A DNA stretch of 8,364 bases from CAWEHT01 sp963808455 (GCA_963808455.1 CAWEHT010000410.1:1-8364), one strand, 5' to 3'. Counted from the stretch's first letter, positions 1 through 7,342 are shown. Notes: generated by a model from the letters alone, not told the origin. Numbers and translations: made by a program.

Positions 1-283
1 TCGAAAGGTTCTGTATTTCATTCGTTTGATATTGTGGACGAAGTCCCCCCAATTGCGCTTCGACCGATGGAGCCTGCGGCTTGCCGGCGCATTCCTGGCG
101 GGTTTCTTTAATGAGATTTTCCACGCCATTGCCAAGAAGGCGTCGGACCCAGCGGCTGCGCCGGGGGTCCTTATTCGGGGTGGTCTTTGCTCCCCACGAG
201 TGCTTCCACCACTTGGCCGGCGTGGTCGGGCGCCATGATAGAAGTCAACAATTTGGGTGGCGTCGCGAAAGTTCACAAGAGCC
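1..283 (-). pseudogene. ISKra4-like transposase fragment, truncated and frameshifted
   Basis: Read on the minus strand from about 283 down to 1, the three frames in turn give a continuous transposase-like protein. It begins NFRDATQIVDFYHG, continues DHAGQVVEALVGSKDHPE, then RRSRWVRRLLGNGVENLI and KETRQECAGKPQAPSVEAQ, and ends LGDFVHNIKRMKYRTFR at the window edge. The ATQIVDFYH block resembles the second catalytic Asp region of ISKra4-type DDE transposases, and the FVHNIKRMxYxTFR block resembles the stretch before their IGSG-VEA motif; both comparisons are from memory. Three frame changes are needed (near 231, 185 and 45), one of them around an in-frame TAA. The N-terminal half is absent: beyond about 283 the sequence becomes a different gene on the other strand. 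The C-terminal part lies outside the window. No terminal inverted repeat is visible at the junction, so this is an internal fragment, not an IS end. The family name is less certain than the transposase call. Confidence 0.7.
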
Positions 284-1492
284 ATGTTTGAATTCAAGTA
301 CCGGCTGATCTGGTGGCCGCGCGAGACCTATAAGGAGCTCACCTGGCAGAAGGTCTCGGATGACCTCCGCGATCCCGTGCAGCGCGGCCAATTCTGGGAT
401 GTGGTGCTGCGCCGCCAGTGGACCACACCGACGTCGCAGTGGGACCCGGTGCACAACTTCAGCCTGTACGTGCGCAAAGATGTGGCTGCCCAGGTCTGGA
501 ACTGGGGCGCGCCCGCATCGACCGCCTCGGAGACCAGCACAGACCCTTACGCCGGCGGGCAGCGCACGATCAATTCCGTGCAGCAGCTGGGGGCGACCGG
601 CGTTTCCGGCGACGCGCCGGGCCAGTTCAACTTTCCTCGCGCGGTCGCCGTCGGGCCTGACGGCAAGATGTACGTGGCCGACTCGGGCAACAATCGCATC
701 CAGGTCTTCTCGCCGCAGGGCCAGTTCCTTCGCCAATGGGGCAGCGCGTGCAAGCTTTACGACCAGACCCAGCCGCAGCAGGGCTGCAATGGGGATGGAC
801 ACGGCCAGTTCGACGAGCCATGGGGCATAGCCGTTCAACGCGAGCGGGAATGTCTACGTGGCAGACACGTGGAACAGCCGCATCCAGAAGTTCGATGCAC
901 AAGGCAACTTCGTCACCATGTGGGGCGTTTTCGACACCACGCAGGGCGAGCTGGGCGATACGCGCGACCTCTACGGGCCGCGCCAGCTCGCCATCGGCGG
1001 CGATGGGGATCTGTATGTCACGGACACCGGGAACAAACGTATCATGGTGTTCAAGCCTGACGGCACGTTCGTCGCGCAGTTCGGCGGGCAGGGGCTGGAC
1101 AATGGGCATCTCGACGAGCCCACCGGCGTGGCCGTGGATCGGAGTGGCAATATCTACATCGCCGACACGTGGAACCATCGCATCCAGAAATTCGACAGCC
1201 AGTTCCGCTACGTGACCCAGTGGGCGATCAACGGCTGGGCGAGCCAGACCGTCGTCAACAAGCCTGCCATCGCCGTCGAACTCCGCGCGGGATCCTCTAC
1301 GCTACTGACCCGGAGAATTACCGCGTGCTGGCTTTTGGCCTGGATGGCAAGTTCAAAGCCACCTGGGGGCAATTCGGCAACGACAATGCTTCGCTCGCAT
1401 TGCCGACAGGGATCGCGGTGGGGCCCGATGGGAAGGTCTACGTGGCCGACGGCGACGCGCACCGGATCATGGTGTTCCCGCCACTGCAGTGA
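284..1492 (+). CDS. NHL-repeat beta-propeller protein with Agl23-like tail, 5'-truncated
   Basis: From 284 the protein starts abruptly with EFKYRLIWWPRETYKELTW and reaches DPVHNFSLYVRKDVAAQVW by about residue 70. This resembles the C-terminal part of the large Chloroflexi membrane proteins called TIGR03663 or Agl23-like (glycosylation or flippase-associated). From about residue 100 there are six NHL repeats with cores VADSGNNRIQVF, VADTWNSRIQKF, VTDTGNKRIMVF, IADTWNHRIQKF, ATDPENYRVLAF and VADGDAHRIMVF, enough for one complete six-bladed propeller. It ends at TGA 1490-1492. Two frame changes are needed: an extra base near 835 and a missing base near 1283; the corrected length is about 402 codons. 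The membrane part expected upstream is absent because a transposase fragment lies directly before it. The ATG at 284 has no good ribosome binding site and is probably not a native start. NHL propellers usually bind proteins or ligands; no specific function can be assigned. The NHL call is very secure, the Agl23 link moderate. Confidence 0.82.
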
Positions 1493-1546
1493 CGGCAGGT
1501 GAACAGATGCCTGGGACGTTCAGCGCCGTGTGCTTCTGAGACGTTA

Positions 1547-1667
1547 ATGACCGCGGGCGGTCATGTGGCACACAAGAAACCTTTGGACTGTCATTCTGAG
1601 CGGCCGTGCCAACAAGTCCTGTCAACGACGCGCCACAGCGAAGAATCCGTACCAGGAGTTTCTTGAA
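1547..1667 (+). repeat. Palindrome-headed repeat module, copy 1
   Basis: The module begins with an 18-nt inverted repeat at 1547-1564 (8-bp arms ATGACCGC and GCGGTCAT around GG). Forty-two bases after its start comes the half-site TGTCATTCTGAGCGG (1589-1603), then the half-site AGCGAAGAATCC (1637-1648) and a tail GTTTCTTG ending about 1665. It aligns to 4794-4912 almost without gaps: 15 identical bases at the first half-site, the same length between half-sites, and 23 identical bases at 1629-1651 versus 4877-4899. From memory, TCATTCTGAGC / GCGAAGAATC sequences are widespread intergenic repeats in many bacterial draft genomes, where spurious translations read CHSERSEES or VILS-AKN. Their function is not known to me. 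Confidence 0.85.
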
Positions 1668-1806
1668 AGTCCCCCATGCCGCCGCGCCGGCACATGGGCG
1701 GCCAAGCAACCCGCCAATGTCACCCTGAGGCCGGGTCCCGTGACGCACTTGACGAGCAGGGTCGCCCAGGCCGAAAGGTCCGTCGCCGGGGAGTTTCTCG
1801 GAAGTG
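1668..1806 (+). repeat. Palindrome-headed repeat module, copy 2 (diverged)
   Basis: This copy follows copy 1 directly. Its head at 1668-1697 matches 4786-4815 at 27 of 30 ungapped positions and contains a slightly imperfect palindrome (1676-1693), further enclosed by CCCATG (1673-1678) and CATGGG (1693-1698). The left half-site is TGTCACCCTGAGG (1718-1730), again 42 bases after the palindrome start. The right half-site is the diverged GGCCGAAAGGTCC (1769-1781), and the tail GAGTTTCTCGGAAGT (1791-1805) parallels GAGTTTCTTGAAAGT in copy 1. The ATTCTGAG to ACCCTGAG and GAAGAATC to GAAAGGTC changes are paired between the half-sites. The module ends about 55 bases before sucC. Confidence 0.75.
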
Positions 1807-1847
1807 AACCGCATCCGGGGGAGCCATCACTTCCTGAAAGACTGAAC

Positions 1848-1855
1848 AAGGGAGG
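1848..1855 (+). promoter_or_regulatory. Ribosome binding site deciding the TTG start of sucC
   Basis: The purine-rich AAGGGAGG ends 6 nt before TTG 1862-1864. No ATG or GTG in this frame is better placed. The protein from this TTG begins with the standard SucC N-terminus (MKLQEYQSKRIF), so the TTG start is well supported. Confidence 0.85.
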
Positions 1856-1861
1856 CTTGCC

Positions 1862-3000
1862 TTGAAGCTACAAGAGTACCAATCGAAACGCATCTTCGGC
1901 CAGTTTGGCATTCCTGTGCCGCAAGGTGACGTGGCAACGACGCCGGCAGAGGCGCGCGCCCTGGCCGAGCGGGCGGGCGCCCCGGTGGTCGTCAAGGCGC
2001 AGGTCCTGGTCGGCGGGCGCGGCAAAGCCGGTGGCATCAAGCTGGCCAAGACGCCTGAGGAGGCCGCAGAGGTCGCCGGCCGCATCCTGGGCATGAGCAT
2101 CAAGGACCTGACGGTGAAAAAGGTCCTGGTCGATCCCGCTGCGGATATCGCCAAGGAGCTGTACCTGGGCATGGTGATCGATCGCTCACGCGGGCAGGTG
2201 GTGGTAATGGCATCCAGTGAGGGCGGCGTCGAGATCGAAGAGGTAGCAGCCACCAGCCCTGAGAAGATCATCCAGGTGGCAGTAGATCCCTGCCTGGGAT
2301 TGAAGGAATATCAGGGGCGTGAGCTGGCCATGAGCATCGGGCTGCCGAGGGAGCAAGTCCCGGCTTTTACGAAAATCGCCCTGGCGCTCTACGACTGCTT
2401 CGTCAGCTCGGATGCGAGCCTGGCAGAAATCAACCCGCTGGCGGTTCTCCGCGACGGCAGCCTGAAGGCGCTGGATGGCAAGATGCTCATCGATGACAAC
2501 GCCTTGTTCCGTCACCCTGACCTGGCCGCCATGCCGCGACGACGAGGAAGAGACCGCGGAAGAGCGGGAGCGCCGCGAATGGTCTGAGCTACGTCCAGCT
2601 CGACGGCCAGATCGGCTGCATGGTCAACGGAGCCGGCCTCGCCATGGCAACCATGGATATCATCAAGTTCTATGGCGGTGCGCCGGCCAACTTCCTTGAT
2701 GTGGGTGGTGGCGCCAAGGCCGACAAAGTGGCCGCCGCGCTGCGTATCATCCTCTCTGACCCCAACGTCAAGGCGGTGTTGTTCAACATCTTCGGTGGCA
2801 TCACCCGCTGCGATGAGGTCGCACGGGGCATCCTCCAGGCGCTCGAAGGGATGCCGAAGCGCGTGCCCATGGTCGTGCGGCTGGTGGGCACGAACGACGT
2901 CGAAGGACAAGCCATCCTGCGGGAGGCCAATATGCTCACAGCCACCACCCTGGCCGACGGGGCGCAGAAGGTGGTGGCGGCGGCCAAGGCGCTGGCGTGA
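1862..3000 (+). CDS. sucC: Succinyl-CoA synthetase beta subunit
   Basis: This is the beta subunit of succinate-CoA ligase, which interconverts succinyl-CoA and succinate with formation of a nucleoside triphosphate in the TCA cycle; it works in the cytoplasm with the alpha subunit encoded just downstream. The N-terminal ATP-grasp region is clear: MKLQEYQSKRIF, then KAQVLVGGRGKAGGIKLAK near residues 45-65, and AEINPLAVL near 195. The C-terminal CoA-ligase region has GCMVNGAGLAMATMDIIKFY, ANFLDVGGGA and NIFGGITRCDEVARGI. Two extra bases break the frame, near 2534 and near 2574; the stretch between them (RDDEEETAEERER) is read in a third frame. Removing both gives 378 aa, close to the 388 aa of E. 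coli SucC. Start is TTG with a good Shine-Dalgarno sequence; stop is TGA 2998-3000. sucD follows after 41 nt, consistent with an operon. All motifs survive, so the shifts are probably sequence errors. Confidence 0.95.
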
Positions 3001-3041
3001 GACACGGACGCCAAGGGCCTGGGGCACTCGAGGAGTAAGTC

Positions 3042-3910
3042 ATGAGCATCCTGGTCAACAAAGAGACGCGGCTGGCGGTGCAAGGGATCACCGGGCGGGA
3101 AGGCGCTTTCCATGCCGAGCAGATGATCGCCTACGGCACGAAGGTGGTTGCCGGCGTTACGCCAGGCAAAGGCGGCGGTTGGGCCGTCGGCGACGTGCCG
3201 ATCTTCGATACAGCGGCGCGAGGCGGTGGAAGCCACGGGCGCCAACACCAGCATCATTTACGTGCCGGCACCTTTTGCGGCCGACGCCATGCTCGAGGCC
3301 GACCGACGCGAACATCGCCCTGATCGTTTGCATCACCGAAGGGCATCCCGACCCTCGACATGGTCCGCGTGCGTAACTACCTGGGCGGCAGGGCGCGCCT
3401 GATCGGCCCGAACTGTCCGGGCGCCATCACTCCCAGCGAGGCCAAGGTCGGCATCATGCCCGGCCACATCCACACCGCGCCCGGTCGGCATCGTCATCCG
3501 CTCGGGCACGCTGACCTACGAGGCGATGCTGGCAGCTCAGCAGCGCGGCATCGGCCAGTCCACCGCCGTGGGGATCGGCGGCGACCCGATCATCGGCACG
3601 ACCTTCGTGGACGTGCTGGACCTGTTCGAGCAACGACGCGGAGACGCAGCGGTCGTCATGATCGGCGAGATCGGCGGCGCGAGGAAGAGAAAGCGGCGGA
3701 ATTCATCGCGCAGCAAATGACGAAGCCGGTGGTCGGCGTTCATCGCCGGGCCGCACCGCTCCGCCCGGCAAGCGCATGGGCCACGCCGGCGCCATCATCA
3801 GTGGCGGCAAGGGCACCGCGGCGGAAAAGATCGCCGCCCTGCAAAATGCCGGGGTGCGCGTGGCCCACCATCCTGGCGAGATCGCCGAGATGGTCGCCGA
3901 ACTGGCGTGA
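3042..3910 (+). CDS. sucD: Succinyl-CoA synthetase alpha subunit
   Basis: This is the alpha subunit of succinate-CoA ligase, which binds CoA and carries the catalytic phosphohistidine. Visible blocks in order are LAVQGITGREGAFHAEQM, AGVTPGKGGG, IIYVPAPFAADAMLEA, IALIVCITEG, LIGPNCPGAITPSEAKVG, GIVIRSGTLTYEAM, GIGGDPIIGTTFVDVLDLF, MIGEIGG and GKRMGHAGAIISGGKGTA. The His in MGHAGAI is the expected phosphorylated residue. The reading frame changes seven times: extra bases near 3215, 3303, 3341, 3480, 3737 and 3750, and one missing base near 3677. After correction the gene has 288 codons (287 aa), matching E. coli SucD (289 aa) almost exactly, which supports the reconstruction. The ATG at 3042 is preceded by GAGGAG (3029-3034). 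The gene ends at TGA 3908-3910, and the HD nucleotidyltransferase starts 34 nt further on. This is the most heavily shifted gene in the window, yet no motif is lost. Confidence 0.94.
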
Positions 3911-3944
3911 ACGAGCCCGGCCATCTCCCTCTCGGGTCGGGTAA

Positions 3945-5782
3945 ATGACGGCCCTGGCCATCGCCGATCGCCGTATTGCCAGCATCCTGGGATACGTCGC
4001 CGGGCGCGGCGCGGCGGGCGTGGATAGTCGGCGGGTTCGTGCGCGACGCATTGCTCGGGCGGCCGAGCCATGACGTCAACCTCGTGCTGCCCGGAGGTGT
4101 CTTCGAGCTGGCGCGCGATATGGCACGCGCCTTCGGCGGCACCTGCTTCGTGTTGGATCAAGAGCGCGAGACGAGCCGCGTCCTGCTGCGCTCGGAGGCC
4201 GGCGAGCCGTTGAGCGTGGACCTGGCCCGGCTGCGCGCGCCCGGCCTGCCCGAAGACCTGGCGCTGCGCGATTTTACCATCAATGCCATGGCCGCCGAGA
4301 TACGCGTGGAAGGCGGCCCCCTCGAGATCATCGATCCTCTTGGGGGGCAGGGCGACCTGGCCGGCCGGCTGGTTGCTGCCGTGAGCGACCGGGCTTTCCT
4401 GGACGATCCGCTTCGGACCCTGCGCGGCGTCCGCCTGGCCGTCGAGCTGGGGTTCGATATCGGTGCCGGGACGCGCGGGCTCATCCGCCGCGACGCCGGC
4501 CTGCTGGCCGGGAGCGCCGCCGAGCGGGTGCGCGACGAGTTGGCCCGCATCCTCGGCGCCCCGGGCGCCTGGCAGCACCTCCGGCTGATGGCCAGCCTGG
4601 ACCTTCTCCGCCCCGTCCTGCCCGAAGCGCAGGCGTTGGCCGGCGTCGGGCAGTCGGAGCCACACTATCTGGACGTCTTCGACCATACCCGCGCGGTCCT
4701 GGCGCACGCCGAGGGCCTCCTGGCAGCCATCGAGGGCACGGGGCATGTGCAGGCAACATCTTCGGTATCGGCGCCTGTCATTCTGAGTCCCGCATGCCGC
4801 CGCGGCGGCATATGGTATGGCACGAAACCCCCCGCTTGTCATTCTGAGCGGATGTCTCCACAATCACCGTCGCCGGCGCGCCACAGCGAAGAATCCGTAT
4901 CAGGGTTTCTTGGTAGCGGGTGTGCAAGCCAGCCTGCGCTGCGGCGGGACGCCAGCGACGAAGTCCCCGCAGGGGAAGAATCCGCCGCGGCCTCACCGAA
5001 AGGGCTCCCGGTATCTGCCCCAGGGAATTCGCAGCCTGCCGCATCCTCCGCTCCCTATTCCCTCTCGCCAGACCCGGTTCAGGCTGCCCCGCCCTGGCAG
5101 TGGGCAGGGGTTGCCGCCGCGCTCGGCGCCCTTCGCCGCAGCCCTGCGCGCCCATCTGGCGCGGCCTCTGGCCGGGGGGCGGAGCCGGCGGGACCTGTTC
5201 CCGTGGGCCGCGCTGGCCCACGATTGGGGCAAGCCCCTCACACGAGGCGTGGGGGATGATGGGCGCATCCATTTTTACGAACACGACCAGCTGGGCGCGC
5301 GGCTGGCCAGGGAACGCATGGGGTCGCTCGCATTCTCGATGGCAGAGGTGGAATACGTCGCGGCGCTGGTGGGGCTGCATATGCGGCCTGCGAACCTGGC
5401 CCGCGCCTTTCCCCCGACGCAGCGGGCACTCTATCGCCTGGCCCGCGCCGCGGCCAGCTTTGGGCCCGACGTCGCTTTGCTGGCGCTGGCCGACAGGATG
5501 GGGACACGCGGGGATACCGAGGACGAATTCGGGGCCTTGCTCGAGGTGTGCCGGCTGGCCTTCGACGCCTACTTCCGGCGTCACGATGCCTGGGTCGATC
5601 CGGCGCCGTTTCTGGACGGCCGCCAGATCATGGCCGAGCTGGCACTGAAGCCGGGGCGCGAGGTGGGGCGCCTGCTGGAGGCCCTCAAGGAAGCGCAGGC
5701 CGTCGGCGAGGTCCGCACCCCGGACGAAGCGAGGCTCTGGCTGCGCGGCCAGGTTGGCGGGGGCCCCGCGGACCTTCCTTAG
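3945..5782 (+). CDS. tRNA nucleotidyltransferase / poly(A) polymerase-like HD protein, interrupted by a repeat
   Basis: The N-terminal head has the polymerase-beta-type nucleotidyltransferase signature WIVGGFVRDALLGR followed by SHDVNLVLPGG, then LRDFTINAMAAEI, DPLGGQGDLAG and FLDDPLRTLRGVRLAVELGF. This is the family that adds CCA, or part of it, or poly(A), to tRNA and RNA 3' ends; the sequence does not decide which. An HD domain starts with YLDVFDHTRAVLAHAEGLL and resumes after the insertion with AALAHDWGKP and HFYEHDQLGARLA. The C-terminal part (FLDGRQIMAELALKPGREVG, EAQAVGEV) is the usual tail. Two extra bases shift the frame, near 4016 and near 5128. The ATG at 3945 (MTALAIADRRIASILGYVAG) is chosen because it gives a family-like N-terminus once the 4016 shift is removed; its ribosome site is weak, so coupling to sucD is possible. 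The corrected length is 611 aa, or about 501 aa without the in-frame insertion 4747-5076. The second Asp of the metal-binding DxD motif reads Asn. Confidence 0.85.
4747..5076 (+). repeat. Repeat-bearing insertion inside the HD enzyme gene
   Basis: Between EGLLAAIEGTG (ending near 4743) and the resumed HD-domain sequence PVQAAPPWQWAG (from about 5074) lies non-family sequence of about 330 nt. It contains an orphan left half-site TGTCATTCTGAG (4776-4787), a complete repeat module (4786-4912), and a GC-rich tail with GACGAAGTCCCC and GGGGAAGAATCC (4957-4983). It has no stop in the gene's frame, where it reads as low-homology sequence including CHSER and ARHSEES. The flanks GTGCAGGC (4747-4754) and GTTCAGGC (5077-5084) match at 7 of 8 positions, lie in the same frame, and are exactly 330 nt apart. 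Boundaries are inferred from where family-like protein stops and resumes, so they are approximate. Confidence 0.65.
4786..4912 (+). repeat. Palindrome-headed repeat module, copy 3 (inside the HD gene)
   Basis: The head is a perfect 18-bp palindrome, ATGCCGCCGCGGCGGCAT, at 4794-4811. The left half-site TGTCATTCTGAGCGG (4837-4851) starts 43 bases after the palindrome start, and the right half-site AGCGAAGAATCC (4885-4896) is followed by GTATCAGGGTTTCTTG. The head resembles copy 2 (27 of 30 positions) while the body resembles copy 1, so this copy links the other two. Confidence 0.85.
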
Positions 5783-5791
5783 CCACCCATT

Positions 5792-5821
5792 TTGACAGCC
5801 TCCCTTCGCTGGCGTTATAAT
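5792..5821 (+). promoter_or_regulatory. Sigma70-type promoter for secDF
   Basis: Consensus hexamers TTGACA (5792-5797) and TATAAT (5816-5821) are separated by 18 nt, in an AT-enriched patch that starts 10 nt after the stop of the HD gene. Transcription would begin near 5828, giving a leader of about 90 nt before secD. Both hexamers match consensus exactly in a high-GC window, which makes chance unlikely. Confidence 0.85.
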
Positions 5822-5846
5822 CGCCTTGGACCGAGTTAGCAAAGCC

Positions 5847-5881
5847 AGATGCCGGTCAATCCGCACAGGTGACCGGCATCT
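5847..5881 (+). promoter_or_regulatory. Perfect 12-bp stem-loop in the secD leader
   Basis: Arms AGATGCCGGTCA (5847-5858) and TGACCGGCATCT (5870-5881) are exactly complementary around an 11-nt loop. The structure lies about 20 nt downstream of the predicted transcription start and 37 nt before the secD ATG. The bases that follow (TGTGTGGTTGG) are not a U-tract, so it is not a standard intrinsic terminator. It could be a leader RNA structure that tunes secDF expression, a transcript stabiliser, or an operator for a dimeric regulator; the sequence does not distinguish these. Confidence 0.7.
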
Positions 5882-5918
5882 TGTGTGGTTGGCACTATCT
5901 CGTGTGGGGAGAAGGCAT

Positions 5919-7342
5919 ATGCGGAACCGTGATATGGTCTTATTGGTCCTGATCCTGCTACTGGCCCTGGTGGCGGTTTGGATCGCCCTACCGATCGATC
6001 ATCCTTTATGGGCCAGGCAGGCATTGGTCTGGCAAACTCCGCCCGAGTACCGTGATTTGCAGCTCAAAGAAGGGCTTGACTTGCAGGGAGGCACCCAGGT
6101 CCTGCTGCAGGCCGCGTCCTCCGGCTGGCCAGACGGTCACCTCGGACGATATGCAGGCTGCCAAGACCACGGTCGAACGCCGCGTCAACGGCCTGGGTGT
6201 GACCGAGCCGCTGGTGCAGATGGAAGGCAACAACCGCATCATCGTCGAGCTGCCCGGCATCAGCAACCCGGACGCTGCCGTGCAGACCATCCGGAGCACC
6301 GGCCAGCTCGAGTTCGTCGAGTTCGGGCCTGCCAGCAGCACGAACGGGGCGCCGACCAGCTGGCCGAACATCCAACAGGGTGTCTACGTCAGGACGGACG
6401 ACAGCAACCATCCGCCGAGCAGCGCCATCACCAACACGGTCAAGGACCCGTATCCCAATCAGGTATTCAAGACGATCATGACCGGCCGTTACCTGTCACA
6501 GGTTGGCACCCAGCTCAACAGCAGCGGGCAACCGAACATCGCCTTCCAGCTCACCTCGGACGGGGCCAAGATCTTCGGCGATTACACCACCGCCCACGTG
6601 GGCGACGTCCTGGGCATCGTGCTGGACAATATCGTCCTTTCCGCCCCGCGCATCAACAGCGCCATCCCGGACGGCAGCGGCATCATCGAGGGCAGCTTTA
6701 CGCTGGATGAGGCCAACAACCTGGCCGTCCAGATGCGCTACGGCTCGCTGCCGGTGCCGCTGGACGTGGTCGATCGCCGCACCATCGGCGCCACGCTCGG
6801 CAGCGATTCGGTGCGTCACAGCGTGCTTGCCGGCCTGGTGGGGCTGATCATCGTGATCCTGTTCATGATCGCGCAGTACCGCCTGCCGGGCGTGGTGGCA
6901 GCCGTGGCGCTATTGATCTACATGGCGTTCAACCTGGCGCTCTACAAGCTGATCCCGGTCACGCTGACGTTACCCGGCATCGCGGGTTTCCTGTTGTTGA
7001 CCGGCATGGCGGTCGATGCCAATGTGCTGATCTTCGAGCGCATGAAAGAAGAGCTACGCTGGGGCCGGTCGCTGGAATACGCGGTCAACGCGGCCTTCCA
7101 CCGGGCCTGGCCTTCCATCCGTGACTCGAACCTGTTCGACGATCATCAGCTGTGTCGTGCTGATCCTGTTCGGCCGCACCTTCGGGGCGCAGCAGGTTAT
7201 GGGCTTTGCCATCAACCTGGCCCTCGGTGTGCTGATCAGCATGTTTACCGCCGTCGTCGTCACGCGGACCTTCATGTCTTTGCTGTTCCACAGCGAGCAG
7301 GTCGAGGCGCTGCGCGGCAAGCGCTTGCTGGTAGACTTTTAG
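5919..7342 (+). CDS. secD: Protein translocase subunit SecD
   Basis: SecD is an inner-membrane partner of SecYEG that uses the proton gradient to help exported proteins complete translocation. Residues 6-27 (MVLLVLILLLALVAVWIALP) form the first membrane segment. The periplasmic domain shows the SecD signature GLDLQGGTQVLLQA, followed by TTVERRVNGLGVTEPLVQ and NRIIVELPGI. The C-terminal half has the remaining membrane segments, beginning HSVLAGLVGLIIVILFMIAQ, the signature GMAVDANVLIFERMKEELR, and FHRAWPSIRDSNL before STIISCVVLILFG. Extra bases at about 6120 and 7135 break the frame; corrected length is 473 aa. The ATG at 5919 is preceded by GGGGAGAAGG (5906-5915) and puts the membrane segment at the N-terminus; an upstream TTG at 5826 in the same frame adds a non-membrane extension covering the leader stem-loop and is rejected. 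The gene has its own promoter and is followed by secF after 88 nt. Confidence 0.95.

Larger units (their letters stand above)
1493..1861. other. Intergenic region carrying tandem repeats, no gene seen
   Basis: This 369-nt gap between the NHL gene stop and sucC contains two tandem repeat modules (described separately) and about 50 nt on each side. A short open frame crosses 1563-1865, but its peptide (VILSG, then RRATAKNPYQ) is the translation of the repeat and recurs in another frame inside the HD enzyme gene near 4840-4910, so it is not a gene. No convincing -35/-10 pair was found ahead of sucC; a TTGACG at 1749-1754 has no matching -10. Confidence 0.7.

Noticed and set aside
26..238. A possible 70-aa plus-strand protein.
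   Set aside because: The same DNA on the minus strand encodes transposase sequence in successive frames, which explains it better.
1547..1806. CRISPR array.
   Set aside because: The repeats are diverged, about 120-130 nt long and contain no short identical repeats with regular unique spacers; no cas gene is present.
1563..1865. A possible 100-aa protein ahead of sucC.
   Set aside because: It is the translation of the tandem repeat modules; the same peptide (RRATAKNPYQ) appears in the repeat copy inside the HD gene.
3703..4863. A 386-codon open frame on the minus strand.
   Set aside because: It lies opposite sucD and the nucleotidyltransferase head, both with clear conserved motifs on the plus strand. 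It is low-complexity (Arg/Pro/Ala/Gly-rich), a usual by-product of high GC.
4778..5866. A 362-codon open frame on the minus strand.
   Set aside because: It is opposite the HD domain and its insertion, shows no recognisable motif, and would run through the secD promoter region. Its end shares peptides with the repeat copy near 1600, which is repeat translation.
5847..5890. Intrinsic terminator at the end of the HD gene.
   Set aside because: The stem is strong but lacks a following U-tract and lies downstream of a consensus promoter, so it is better placed as a secD leader structure.
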